Positions 1 through 8,109 of a stretch of DNA of 64,000 nt are shown here, one piece after another. The notes under the pieces were generated by a model. It made no database searches. It saw only the letters and a program-made list of their open reading frames with translations, and had not been told where the DNA came from. The position numbers were made by a program, and so were the translations under genes. The DNA lies in contig NZ_PDJK01000002.1 of the NCBI RefSeq assembly GCF_002564045.1, forward strand, positions 2,046,001 to 2,110,000, given 5' to 3'. This DNA is from Amycolatopsis sulphurea. GTDB lineage: Bacteria > Actinomycetota > Actinomycetes > Mycobacteriales > Pseudonocardiaceae. Position 1 is the first letter of the stretch. Every line of letters starts with the position of its first letter.

Positions 1-466
1 GGTCGACTTCATCGACTTCGAAGACGGTCGCGGTGATACGAAGGGCGGTTGCCCTGCGGAAGAGTTCAGCGACAGACAGGGCTTGCCCGGCTTGTTCGGT
101 ACCGGGGCCGGCCTGCGTGGTGCCAGCGACGGTGAGCCGGTCTGCCAGGTCTGCGGCGTCCTTGCGAGCGAGGACCACGCTCCGGCATGTCCCACCGTCG
201 ATACCTGCGGAAACGAGTATGCCGGGCTGGTCGGTGGTGCGTCCGAGGTAGACCCCGTGCACTTCGGCGGCTTTCCCGTGCTCGCTGAGTAGCTGGTGAA
301 GCTTGTCGCCGAGCGCGCGGGCCTGCGCTGCGGTGAAACTCAACTCGGCCACGTCGGGCTGTCCGTCGTCCTGCCCGGCTTGGCTCACGGTGAGGAAAAT
401 CGCCGATTCGGTTACCGCGAATCCGGCATAGTCGCCTTCGTCGGCGGCGCATCGGTAAATGCGCAT
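1..466 (-). CDS. Phage hypothetical protein, C-terminus beyond window edge
   Basis: The reading frame opens with ATG at 466 and stays open to the window edge, giving at least 155 residues beginning MRIYRCAADEGDYAG. A GGAGA sequence three bases before the ATG is a usable ribosome site. It sits 30 bp downstream of the sigma-like gene and in the same direction, so it is probably in the same transcript. The visible part is soluble with a mixed alpha/beta composition and an Ala-rich helical stretch around residues 45-65. I recognise no domain. A competing arginine-rich frame on the same strand is a shadow. Confidence 0.6.
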   Translation of the reverse strand, partial: MRIYRCAADEGDYAGFAVTESAIFLTVSQAGQDDGQPDVAELSFTAAQARALGDKLHQLLSEHGKAAEVHGVYLGRTTDQPGILVSAGIDGGTCRSVVLARKDAADLADRLTVAGTTQAGPGTEQAGQALSVAELFRRATALRITATVFEVDEVD

Positions 467-496
467 AGGTCTCCAATGTGTTTTCACGGAACAGGG

Positions 497-1489
497 TTAG
501 GTCAGGCAGGGCACGCTTACGTGCCTGCGTTGCTGGCAGATGATCGGCGCGATGTCTGCGGTGGGAGCCTCTGCCCCCGCGAGCCCGATGTCGGATGCTG
601 CGTGCATGAGTTTGGTGAGCGCGGACGCGCGTAGCCGCTTGACGTGGCGGCTGGACATGCCGAGCAGTGCGGCAGCTTCCTCGGTTGTGGCCGCTGTCCC
701 GGTGAATCCGTACACAGCGTTGATGATGTCGTTTTCCCGGGCCGTCAAATCGGCACGGTCGATGAGGCGCCGGACTGTGACGCGATGCTCGGCCCGGTCG
801 AACTCGTCGGCCGCTGCGGGGTCGGCGGTGGTCTCAGCGAAGGTCAGGCCGCCGCCGGTAGCGGCGTCGCCCCACTGGACTGGCGTGCCGAATACGGAGC
901 CGTGCACAGTCCAGAAGTGCCGCAGCGTCCACCCGAACTGTGCTCGCGCATACTGCACCGCGGCCACCGTGTCATAGGTGTAGGCGGTGGTCATGGTGGC
1001 GTTCAGGGCCTCGCGCAGCCTGCGTCGTTCCCGGCCTGGGATGGGCGGGCGTCCTGGACGTTGCGAATCGACCAGGTCCACCAGGTGGCGCCGGATCGCG
1101 CGGCCAATGTAAGGGCCGACCTTGCCGCCGAACTTCTCCGAAATCATCCCGCTTCGACTGTCTTGGATGAGCCGGATCGCGGCTTCCTGGTGAAGGTCTT
1201 CGCGGCCTAACGCGCTGTCCCCGGTTGCGCGTGCTGCGGTCCGTTCGAGGTCGGCGGCGGCTCGCACGTAAAGCGGCAGCTCCGCCGCGCGGTCTCCCCC
1301 GGCTGCGGCTGATACCAGGTCCGGAGTGTCCCGGTGGTCAGCGTGTGCGTTCCCGGCGAGCACGTTGCTCGCCAGTCGCGCAAGGTGCCCCGGCAGTGCT
1401 GCGCCCTGTGCCTGGACAGGTCGGTTCGCGTCCATCTGTTCGCGGAACGTGGTTGCTAGCGCGCCCTGCTGGGTGGTGCCCGTACTCAA
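497..1489 (-). CDS. Phage sigma-70-like transcription factor
   Basis: This 330-residue protein resembles a sigma factor. Residues of about 95-150 look like region 2 (LGREDLHQEAAIRL followed by a basic R-AIRRHLVDLVDSQRPGR stretch). Residues of about 245-290 form a region 4 helix-turn-helix (LTARENDIINAVYG, then EEAAALLGMSSRHVKRLR). I place the start at TTG 1489 because AAGGAGAGGGG precedes it at suitable spacing; an upstream ATG at 1618 has no such site. The inferred role is redirecting host RNA polymerase to phage promoters or acting as an HTH regulator. It lies near the left end of the minus-strand replication module, so it could be an early or a late switch. A diverged non-sigma HTH protein is the main alternative. 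Confidence 0.65.
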   Translation of the reverse strand: MSTGTTQQGALATTFREQMDANRPVQAQGAALPGHLARLASNVLAGNAHADHRDTPDLVSAAAGGDRAAELPLYVRAAADLERTAARATGDSALGREDLHQEAAIRLIQDSRSGMISEKFGGKVGPYIGRAIRRHLVDLVDSQRPGRPPIPGRERRRLREALNATMTTAYTYDTVAAVQYARAQFGWTLRHFWTVHGSVFGTPVQWGDAATGGGLTFAETTADPAAADEFDRAEHRVTVRRLIDRADLTARENDIINAVYGFTGTAATTEEAAALLGMSSRHVKRLRASALTKLMHAASDIGLAGAEAPTADIAPIICQQRRHVSVPCLT

Positions 1490-1786
1490 CTTTCCCCTCT
1501 CCTTCGGTCCCCCGACCGGATGCCCTCGGTTCACCAAACTAGCGGGGCGCACCGCCACCTCGCCCCCGCAAAAATGGTTTCGGAAGGCCTGTAACGCCCA
1601 GGTCAACGGTGTAAACAAAGTTTATGATCAAGAAACCGCAGGCCCAGGCGTGTCGCATAGTAGAACGCGTGTTCGATCTTGGCAGAACTCGCGGCGATCT
1701 AGTGACAAGCGTCATGTTTGACGCCTGGTGTCCGATTGATCCTTCCGGGTGATTTTGTGGTGTTCACTCCAACGGTGGATGCGGAG

Positions 1787-2086
1787 TCAGTCCCGGTCGA
1801 GCACCCGCGCTGTTCGCTGGGCGTGGCGGTGGGCTGCTTCGGCATGGAGTACCGCCTGCTCCGCGTGGTGGCGGGTGCGACGCAGCGCGGTGTACACCCC
1901 GGCTTCGTCCCGGGCGATCACCAGGTCTTCAACGGGGCGCCGCACTCCGTCAGTGGAGCGGGACCGAACGCCGTCGGGTGTGGCTACGGTCGCGACGTCG
2001 GCCACGTCCGAGACGGAGAGGAACGCATCGGCCGCCGACCGGAGGCGCTGCGCGATGCACGCGAAACTGTCATCTTTGAGGGTCAT
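1787..2086 (-). CDS. Small helical phage protein, unknown function
   Basis: This encodes a 99-residue protein that starts at ATG 2086 (MTLKDDSFACIAQRL), four bases beyond the TGA of the HNH gene, so translation is probably coupled. It is predicted to be mostly helical. The C-terminal half is rich in His, Arg and Ala (RRTRHHAEQAVLHAEAAHRH) and could be a coiled coil. No signal peptide, membrane segment or catalytic motif is visible. About 300 bp separate its stop from the sigma-like gene start, enough for a promoter. I do not recognise the family. Confidence 0.55.
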   Translation of the reverse strand: MTLKDDSFACIAQRLRSAADAFLSVSDVADVATVATPDGVRSRSTDGVRRPVEDLVIARDEAGVYTALRRTRHHAEQAVLHAEAAHRHAQRTARVLDRD

Positions 2087-2090
2087 TTGA

Positions 2091-2555
2091 TCAATTCTTT
2101 TCTGTTTCAGTAATGGCAAGCAATTCATCTCCGCGCGCGAGGTATGCGATAGCTGCGTGTAGCGTTTCCGTGCTCTCGCGGAAGTGGCCGAGACCGGCAT
2201 TGCAGGAGTGACACAGCAGGGCGCGCACGGTGCCGGAATGGTGGTCGTGGTCGACCATGAGCCCGAGCGGAAGCCGGTCTTCGTGCCGTCCGCAGAGCGC
2301 GCAGCGGTAGCGCTGTGCGGCCCGCAGTTCGTCCACGTCGTCGGCGGTGATCCCGTAACGGGTGACGTACCGGCGGTTGCGCGCCGCGTCCCGGGTGACC
2401 TGGTGGCGGATAGCGGCGGCCCGCCGGGTGCAGACGGCACACACGCCCCGGCGGCCGTCCCGGCTCGACTCCCGCCGGTAGAACTCGGACATGGGCTTGA
2501 GCAGCCCGCAGTGCGTGCAGACCTTCGCGGCCGGGGCGGTCACGCGGGTGTCCAC
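2091..2555 (-). CDS. HNH endonuclease, endonuclease VII-like
   Basis: This is a 154-residue protein with a zinc-binding N-terminus (CTHCG and CAVC pairs at about residues 13-40) and a C-terminal HNH module. The module has CALCG, then MVDHDHHSGTVRALLCHSCN with the catalytic DHDHH and a second cysteine pair. This arrangement matches the recombination endonuclease VII family (T4 gp49-like), which cuts branched DNA or acts as a free-standing nuclease in actinophages. GTG 2555 is chosen because GGGAG lies upstream; it overlaps the end of the preceding HNH gene by 16 bp. Two adjacent HNH genes at the end of the replication module suggest either a packaging or junction-processing role or selfish homing nucleases. 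Confidence 0.75.
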   Translation of the reverse strand: MDTRVTAPAAKVCTHCGLLKPMSEFYRRESSRDGRRGVCAVCTRRAAAIRHQVTRDAARNRRYVTRYGITADDVDELRAAQRYRCALCGRHEDRLPLGLMVDHDHHSGTVRALLCHSCNAGLGHFRESTETLHAAIAYLARGDELLAITETEKN

Positions 2556-3250
2556 GTTCGCCAGAGCTCCCGGACGGCGGCCCGCTGGTCGTCGGTCAGC
2601 TCGTCGAGCCTGCCCGGCAGCCATCCGCCCAGTGCCCGGCCGCCCTTGGACAGGTTGCAGTCCGCGCAGGCCGTGGCCAAGTTCCACGGCGCGTCGTCCC
2701 CGCCGAGAACGAGCGGCCACACGTGGTCGATGTGCGCGGCTGTCCCGCCGCAGTAGGCGCACCTGTCTCGGTAGAGCCGCCGCAGCCACGGCACGTCATA
2801 GGGCAGGGCGTACACGGCCCGCTTGGCGGCCCGTACGGCGTGTCCCCGGGCGCGTTGCCGATCCCGGTAGGAGGGGAAGACCCGGTACGCCTGGCCTTCG
2901 AACTCGCGGAAGTACCTCACTGCCTGCGCTGCGAGCGCGTCCAAGCACGCCCCGACGTCGTCCGGCGGTTGTGGTGTGCACAGCAAGGTGCCCGCGGCCG
3001 GCTCGAGTGCCCCCGGTTGTGGTGCACACGCCAACACGGCTCCCGCTTCGGCCCGCAGCGCGACGTGATGAGCCTCCGCCCGCAGCGCGGTCTGGTCGAC
3101 GTCGCCGTACTGCGCGAGTAGCCGTGCCGTCTCCTGCCGACGACGCGTCTTGAAGTGGTCGGCCGCGCATGAGCGGCACAGGAACAGCTTGCGTGGCCAC
3201 ATCGGGTAGACGTGCACACCTTCGGTAGCGCCGCAGCGGCACCGCGCCAT
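2540..3250 (-). CDS. HNH endonuclease with zinc ribbon and inserted repeat
   Basis: This encodes 236 residues starting MARCRCGATEG. Cysteines near residues 4-6 and 25-28 form a small zinc ribbon. The C-terminal HNH core is CAYCGGTAAHIDHVWPLVLGG followed by ADCNLSKGG, with the catalytic His pair in HIDHV. The middle of the protein (about residues 74-94) is encoded by a complete copy of the GTGTGCAC palindrome repeat (2,969-3,029) read in frame as CAPQ and CTPQ peptides; this stretch is probably an insertion with no enzymatic role. It lies just downstream of the DNA polymerase gene. The family is well supported but the biological role is not. Confidence 0.8.
   Translation of the reverse strand: MARCRCGATEGVHVYPMWPRKLFLCRSCAADHFKTRRRQETARLLAQYGDVDQTALRAEAHHVALRAEAGAVLACAPQPGALEPAAGTLLCTPQPPDDVGACLDALAAQAVRYFREFEGQAYRVFPSYRDRQRARGHAVRAAKRAVYALPYDVPWLRRLYRDRCAYCGGTAAHIDHVWPLVLGGDDAPWNLATACADCNLSKGGRALGGWLPGRLDELTDDQRAAVRELWRTWTPA
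2969..3029. repeat. GTGTGCAC paired palindrome repeat, copy a (inside HNH gene)
   Basis: TTGTGGTGTGCACA at 2,969-2,982 and TTGTGGTGCACAC at 3,017-3,029 flank the core CCGCGGCCGG at 2,992-3,001. The unit is in frame in the HNH gene and adds about 20 codons. Confidence 0.85.
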
Positions 3251-3266
3251 GGTTTCCCCCTTTCGT

Positions 3267-5126
3267 CTAGGCGGCAGCCCCGTAGAGAGATCCCCACGTG
3301 CGCCCGCCGATTTCCAAATCGGTCGTGAGCGGCACGCCGAAGAAGTCGTCTACCGCCATTGCCGTTTGGATCTCCCGGCCGATTTCCTTCGCGTCGTCGG
3401 CCGGAGCCACGAACACCACTTCGTCGTGAACCGGGAGCCGCAGGAATTCGGTTAGCCCGCGCTCGTCGAGCCGCAACAGCGCTTCGGCGAGAACATCCCG
3501 AGCAGTACTCTGAACCATGTAGTTGGTGGCCGCATAGAGCCGCTTCCGGTCGAGCGGAAGCCGACGCCCGGCGGGCGTGACGACTTCCTTTACGCCCCAC
3601 TCGGCGCGGCTCTGCAACCGCTTTGAGTACCGGCGAACTCCGGCATAAGCCCGGTCGTAGGCGCGGATGGCAGCCTTGACTTGGTCGAGCGGTGCCCCGG
3701 TCTGTCGGCTCAAGGTGTCCGGGCCTCCGCCGTAGACCTTGCCGAAACCGATCCCCTTGCAGACTTTCCGGTGGTACTCGGTGAAGCCGGGGCCGTAGAT
3801 CAGCTCCGCCGTGAAGGCGTGCAAGTCCTTGCCCGCGTGGATTGCTGCGGTCATCTGGACGTCGCCGGACAGCGCGGCGAGCACACGCAGCTCTACCGCC
3901 TGGTAGTCGACCGTGCCGACCACGCACCCGGGTTCGGCTTGCATGGCGCGCCGGATTACCCAGTCCCCGGAAGGGAGTTGCTGAAGCGGTGGCCGGGAAA
4001 TGGACATGCGCGCGGTGCGTGCCTGAAGGCTCGCGATGTCCGGGTGAATCCGGTCCCGTGTGTCGCGCCGGGACAGCATGGCGTCCGCATAGGACGTTGC
4101 CCACTTCGATGCGCGCTTCGCCCGAAGTACCGCGTCCGCAAGGGGATTCGCCTCTCGGGCTCCGATGCGTTGCCACTTGCGGTCAAGGTCGGCGAGCGGA
4201 AGTAAAACTTCCTTGTCAACCTTGATCGCCCCGGATTCCGTTGTCTCCGAGAGGTTCTCGCCCATTCCTTCGAGCGCTGCGGAAATCTGCGCCGGAGCGT
4301 TGACCGACGACACGCCGAACCGGCGGGCTACTGCGCTCCACTCGTCTGCTTCGGCAAGCAGCCGCGCGGCAAGAGTTTCGGTGTACTCGACGTCCAACAG
4401 GAACCCGCGCGCTTCTATCCGCGCGCACACCAACGCCACCGCGTGCTCAAACTCCGAGAGCCGCCCGTACCCGGCGAACTCCACGAGCGGCCCCAGCACG
4501 GCGAACAGCCGGGCCGTCAAGATGACGTCCAGTCCGGCGTACAAGGTGTACAGCGGGTTGTCCAAGTCGATTGCGGCCCACCCGGTTTCCTTGGTGTGCC
4601 CGAGCTTCCGGAACTCGGCGTACAGCCCGGCTTGCGTGTCCGGCGCGTCCGGGTCGACGTGGCGAGCGGACAAGGGCTTGAGTCCCTGCCCGATGCCTCC
4701 AGGGTCCTGCGGACCGCGCGGGTCCAGGAGATGCGCGAGAATGCGAGTGTCGGTGATCCTGCGCCACAGGCTCACGAGATCCACGCCAAGATGAGCAGCG
4801 ACCGCGAGCGCATCAAACTTCGCGTTGTGCGCCAACAGGTACGGCAAGGATTCGAGAGCCTCTCGCACAGCGGCTTGTGGTGCACACACCAGGCCGGCCG
4901 CGGAGTCGACCGGAAGCACCCACGCTTCCCGTTCGGTGCCGAACTGGACCAGGCGCACGCGGAACCCGGCTGCGTAGATGTCGAGCCCAGTTGTCTCCGT
5001 GTCGAACGCAATCGGGCGATTGTGGTTACTGCGGCACCAATCCAGGAACGCGCGGACGTCCTCGGACGTCTCGACGCTGCGGACTATGACCGGCTCTCCG
5101 GCAATCCGGTAGTGCTGTACGCGCAT
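3267..5126 (-). CDS. Family A (Pol I type) DNA polymerase
   Basis: This 619-residue phage replicative polymerase has an N-terminal 3'-5' proofreading exonuclease (AFDTETTGLDI near residue 42, with Asp/Glu metal ligands) and a C-terminal palm and fingers. Motif A is VDYQAVELRVLAALSGD near 400. Motif B is RKVCKGIGFGKVYGGG near 450. Motif C is PVHDEVVF near 565. No 5'-3' exonuclease domain is present, as is usual for phage Pol A proteins. Residues of about 75-84 (LVCAPQ) come from a partial copy of the phage palindrome repeat at 4,875-4,903. The ATG at 5126 is retained. It sits downstream of the primase-helicase in the replication operon. Confidence 0.95.
   Translation of the reverse strand: MRVQHYRIAGEPVIVRSVETSEDVRAFLDWCRSNHNRPIAFDTETTGLDIYAAGFRVRLVQFGTEREAWVLPVDSAAGLVCAPQAAVREALESLPYLLAHNAKFDALAVAAHLGVDLVSLWRRITDTRILAHLLDPRGPQDPGGIGQGLKPLSARHVDPDAPDTQAGLYAEFRKLGHTKETGWAAIDLDNPLYTLYAGLDVILTARLFAVLGPLVEFAGYGRLSEFEHAVALVCARIEARGFLLDVEYTETLAARLLAEADEWSAVARRFGVSSVNAPAQISAALEGMGENLSETTESGAIKVDKEVLLPLADLDRKWQRIGAREANPLADAVLRAKRASKWATSYADAMLSRRDTRDRIHPDIASLQARTARMSISRPPLQQLPSGDWVIRRAMQAEPGCVVGTVDYQAVELRVLAALSGDVQMTAAIHAGKDLHAFTAELIYGPGFTEYHRKVCKGIGFGKVYGGGPDTLSRQTGAPLDQVKAAIRAYDRAYAGVRRYSKRLQSRAEWGVKEVVTPAGRRLPLDRKRLYAATNYMVQSTARDVLAEALLRLDERGLTEFLRLPVHDEVVFVAPADDAKEIGREIQTAMAVDDFFGVPLTTDLEIGGRTWGSLYGAAA
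4875..4903. repeat. GTGTGCAC repeat, partial copy b (inside polymerase gene)
   Basis: TTGTGGTGCACACACC at 4,875-4,890 is followed by CCGGCCGCGG at 4,894-4,903, the core in reverse orientation. The second palindrome arm is missing. The segment reads in frame in the exonuclease domain of the polymerase. Confidence 0.7.
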
Positions 5127-5211
5127 GGTCCCCCCTTGCCGTGAGCGCGCAGAACTGACCGGTCCGCAAGGAAAATCCTTCGGTCCAGCCTGTCTGCCTT
5201 GGTGGTTGTGG

Positions 5212-7602
5212 TTACCCCGCGTGAATCTCGTCCGGCCGCGCAGCGCGCACGCCGATCAGCTTCTTGCCCGCGTTCGCGCGGACGCTCTTCACCTTGCGCG
5301 ATTCCAGGTTGCGCGTGAATTCCCTTGGACCCCAGCGAAGAACTTGCATGACCTGTTCTTCGTCTCGCCAGTTCTGGAACATGTCCCACGCCTGCTTTTG
5401 CAAGATGCTGCCCTCCGGGTCGTGCACGAGCACGCCCGGCAAGAAGCCGTCCAACAGGTCGGATTGTTGCCGGTACTCGGCGACGGCCGCCCGGACGGAC
5501 GCGGGTTCACGCAGGCCCCCGGCGTACCATTCGGCCGCCCCCTGCACGGCCCACGCGAGGATGCCCGGCGCTTCGGCGAGCAAGGCCCGTGAAAGCATCG
5601 GGTCCTTGTCCGCGTCGCTGAACGAGCGCACGAACGGGATAAGCCTTGTTCTGCGCCAAAAGCCGTCATCCTGCCCGCGAACGTCGGGCCGGTAGTTCGT
5701 GGCCATGAGCATGAGCGCGGTGGGGTTGAACGTAAAGATGCCCTTGTACAGCTCGCGCGCGGTGACCGGGTCCCCCGCGGTGAGTTGTTTAAGAAGCGCT
5801 TCGTTCAGCCGGAGCCCTTCGGACAGCTCCGAGAGCACTGCGAGCCGGACACCCCGCAGAGCGGCAAGGGCCGGATTCGCTGCGCCCGGGTCGTAGCTGC
5901 GCTGGTAGGCGACCGCAGCCTGTGACACGTGCCCCGTGATCCCGCGCAGCACGTCCGCCAAACTGTTGACGAACACGCTCTTGCCGTTGGAACCGTGCCC
6001 GTACAGCAGCGCGAAGACATGTTCCCGGGTCTCGCCGGTGATCCCGTATCCGATCAGCCGCCGCATGTAGCCGGGCAACTCGGGGTCATCCGGGAAGATC
6101 TCCCCGAGGAACTGTGTCCATCGTGGACACTGCGCGTCCGGGTCGAAGTCGGCGCGGATGAGCTTGGTCAGCCGGTCGTCCCGGGCGTGCGCCCTAAGCT
6201 GCCCTGTCCGCAGATCCACTGTGCCGTTGTTGAACGTCAGCAGGTGCGGGTGTGCGTCGAAGTCCTCCACGTCGTGTCCGGTGATCGTGCGCAGGTGTTC
6301 CAGCGCGGCCCGGATGCCGGAATCCATGTGCATCCGGCGCGCGGTCTTCAGCGCTTCCTTGTACGCCAGGGAGTCGCCGCCGTGTGCCTCTCGGACTTCG
6401 GCAAGCTCGGCCGTCATCGCGTCGGCGACCCGGTGCCCGATGGCGCGTTCACGGGTCGTGCTCATCACCGACCACACTTTCCCGGTCCACGTGAGGAACC
6501 CGACGCCATCCACATAGGCGGTGTCGGCTCCGACGATGTCCAGCGCCCGACGGGCGTTCGCGATGTCGGTCCCCTCCATCGGGACCCGCTCCCGGCGGGG
6601 CCGGGCCGGCTTCGGCGGCGTCTTCTCCGGAGCGGTCCACGCGGGCGCATCGGAGACCGCCTGGTGCAACGCGGCGGCGAAGGCGGCCTTCTCTGCGGCG
6701 CGCCAATCGGCTAGGTCTTTCCGCCCGGCCGGAATAGTGAGCACCCGCGACGGGCGGCCCAGCTCGGCCAGACGCGCGCCAAGGGCTTCGTTGAACTCGC
6801 GGCCGGAACGGTCGTTGTCCCCCGCGAGTACAAACCGCGCCCCTTCGGCCGCGCCGTCGACCAGCTCCCGCGCGGTGCGCGCCGAGCGAGCGACTCCGGA
6901 GCCCCGGACGGCCACGGCGGTGTACCCGGCGGCCACGGCTGTGAGTGCGTCCCCCGGCCCCTCAGCCACAAGGACCGTGTCGAAGCTCCCGGAGGTGCGG
7001 AACACCCCCGTTGCCGACCACCTCATACCTTCGGCCGGGCTTGCGAGGTTCACCCAGCGGGCCGGGCACGCGCCCCCGACGTCGCGGCCCTGAAGCCCGC
7101 GCGGGGTCCCGTGCCAGTCGAGCATGGGCACGACAAGCCGGGGATGCGCGGTGTATGCCTGCGTGCGGAAGTCACGGCCCGGGGTGTTCACCGTGCCGTC
7201 GTCGTACCCAAGCTGAAGCTCTCGCCCCATGTCCTCGGTCACCCCGAAGCGCTCGAAGGCGTACGCGGCGCTCTCGGAGCTGGGAAGGCGGCTGGCTGCG
7301 GCGGTGACGTACTGCATGAGCGCTGCGACGGCGCCCGGGTCCAGGTCGACGGGCGGGACGTCGGAGAGCGTCGGCTCACCGGTCACCCGGAACAGGTCGG
7401 CCGTCCTTAGCCCGGCGGCCGTCAGCACCGCGTCGGCGGAGCACCCGGCGCGGCAGTGGATCAGCGCCCGTCCGTCGGGCTTGAGCGAGACGAACAAGGA
7501 CGGACGTCCGTCCTTGTGCGCCGGGCAGGTCACCAGGACCCCGCCCCGGTCTTCGAGCACGGCCCCGCCGCCGAGTTGCTGAAGCAGCGCGTCAACGTGC
7601 AT
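5212..7602 (-). CDS. Bifunctional primase-helicase (zinc, TOPRIM, D5/SF3)
   Basis: The 796-residue protein combines a DnaG-type zinc finger (CPAHKDGRPSL near residues 25-35, HCRAGC near 50) with a TOPRIM primase domain. TOPRIM motifs are VLVAEGPGDALTAVAAG near 214 and GDNDRSG near 264. A D5 N-terminal-like region (about 380-480) is followed by an SF3 helicase with Walker A GHGSNGKS near 536. It would unwind and prime phage DNA for the adjacent family A polymerase. ATG 7602 is the start: GAGGAGAAG lies eight bases upstream, and the upstream in-frame extension is just a copy of the palindrome repeat. Its upstream region contains iterons and a large palindrome. Confidence 0.92.
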   Translation of the reverse strand: MHVDALLQQLGGGAVLEDRGGVLVTCPAHKDGRPSLFVSLKPDGRALIHCRAGCSADAVLTAAGLRTADLFRVTGEPTLSDVPPVDLDPGAVAALMQYVTAAASRLPSSESAAYAFERFGVTEDMGRELQLGYDDGTVNTPGRDFRTQAYTAHPRLVVPMLDWHGTPRGLQGRDVGGACPARWVNLASPAEGMRWSATGVFRTSGSFDTVLVAEGPGDALTAVAAGYTAVAVRGSGVARSARTARELVDGAAEGARFVLAGDNDRSGREFNEALGARLAELGRPSRVLTIPAGRKDLADWRAAEKAAFAAALHQAVSDAPAWTAPEKTPPKPARPRRERVPMEGTDIANARRALDIVGADTAYVDGVGFLTWTGKVWSVMSTTRERAIGHRVADAMTAELAEVREAHGGDSLAYKEALKTARRMHMDSGIRAALEHLRTITGHDVEDFDAHPHLLTFNNGTVDLRTGQLRAHARDDRLTKLIRADFDPDAQCPRWTQFLGEIFPDDPELPGYMRRLIGYGITGETREHVFALLYGHGSNGKSVFVNSLADVLRGITGHVSQAAVAYQRSYDPGAANPALAALRGVRLAVLSELSEGLRLNEALLKQLTAGDPVTARELYKGIFTFNPTALMLMATNYRPDVRGQDDGFWRRTRLIPFVRSFSDADKDPMLSRALLAEAPGILAWAVQGAAEWYAGGLREPASVRAAVAEYRQQSDLLDGFLPGVLVHDPEGSILQKQAWDMFQNWRDEEQVMQVLRWGPREFTRNLESRKVKSVRANAGKKLIGVRAARPDEIHAG

Positions 7603-7624
7603 GAACAGACTTCTCCTCTTCTTT

Positions 7625-7677
7625 GGTGTGTGCACCACATGTGATCCCCGCGGCCGACGTCGGTGTGTGCACAACAA
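7625..7677. repeat. GTGTGCAC paired palindrome repeat, copy c
   Basis: GGTGTGTGCACCACA at 7,625-7,639 and GGTGTGTGCACAACAA at 7,662-7,677 flank a CCCCGCGGCCG core. The copy lies 22 bp upstream of the primase-helicase start. Confidence 0.8.
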
Positions 7678-7726
7678 ATAACGCACCGAAGAAACTTACG
7701 CAAGCTCCAAACTGACGTTTCCACTG

Positions 7727-7752
7727 ATCCACGTGATCTAGATCAAGTGGAT
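7727..7752. repeat. 26-bp palindrome, likely protein-binding site
   Basis: ATCCACGTGATC and GATCAAGTGGAT are inverted around a central TA with one mismatch in twelve positions. It lies between the primase-helicase start and the iterons. It could be an operator or an initiator-binding site. Confidence 0.6.
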
Positions 7753-7819
7753 AGGTCTGATTCTGAATCTGGGTTGCGGCGGCTTCCGATTGACCTGCTG
7801 GCGGACGGACAGTCGGCTT

Positions 7820-7901
7820 GCTAACGCACTAGCCGACTAGCTAACGCACCAGCTAACGCACTAGCCGACTAGCTAATGCACTAGCGGACGCACTAGCGGA
7901 C
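7820..7901. repeat. Iteron-like direct repeats
   Basis: GCTAACGCACTAGCCGACTA occurs exactly at 7,820-7,839 and 7,852-7,871. Shortened copies lie at 7,840-7,851, 7,872-7,889 and 7,890-7,901 (the last two end in CACTAGCGGAC). The spacing is irregular but close to one or two helical turns. Confidence 0.75.
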
Positions 7902-8056
7902 AGGCTTGCGAGTGGTTTTGCGGCCTGCCTTACACATCGAACTACCGGCTGACTTGCTGGCGGCTAATTGGTTACAGAAGCGAGGTTGCAATCGGTGTAT
8001 CAATCGGTAAGGAAAACCGATGGGGTAAATCAGTGCCGCAATGAGAAACGAGAAAA

Positions 8057-8093
8057 GGCCCCCGAGACCGTCCGTGCGGACAGCCCCGGGGGC
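8057..8093 (-). terminator. Intrinsic terminator after Gp3-like gene
   Basis: Read on the minus strand, a GC-rich stem (GCCCCCG pairing with CGGGGGC, with an inner GTCCG/CGGAC pair) is followed by CTTTTCTC. It lies 17 bp past the stop at 8110 and would separate the Gp3-like gene group from the primase-helicase promoter region. Confidence 0.75.
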
Positions 8094-8109
8094 GGGTGAA
8101 GCGGTGTGC

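Larger units (their letters stand above)
7603..8056. other. Non-coding region upstream of primase-helicase; candidate replication origin
   Basis: About 450 bp hold no convincing gene and are visibly less GC-rich than the flanks. From left to right they contain a full palindrome-repeat unit (7,625-7,677), a 26-bp near-perfect palindrome (7,727-7,752), iteron-like direct repeats (7,820-7,901) and TCGGT repeats with an A-rich tract (about 7,990-8,025). The position before the replication genes fits an origin, a promoter-operator region or both. The origin assignment is inference. Confidence 0.45.

Noticed and set aside
66..476. A 136-codon arginine-rich minus-strand frame
   Set aside because: The alternative frame from ATG 466 has a ribosome site and normal composition and stays open to the edge.
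7820..7901. CRISPR array
   Set aside because: The repeats are nearly contiguous with no unique spacers of constant length, and no cas gene is present.
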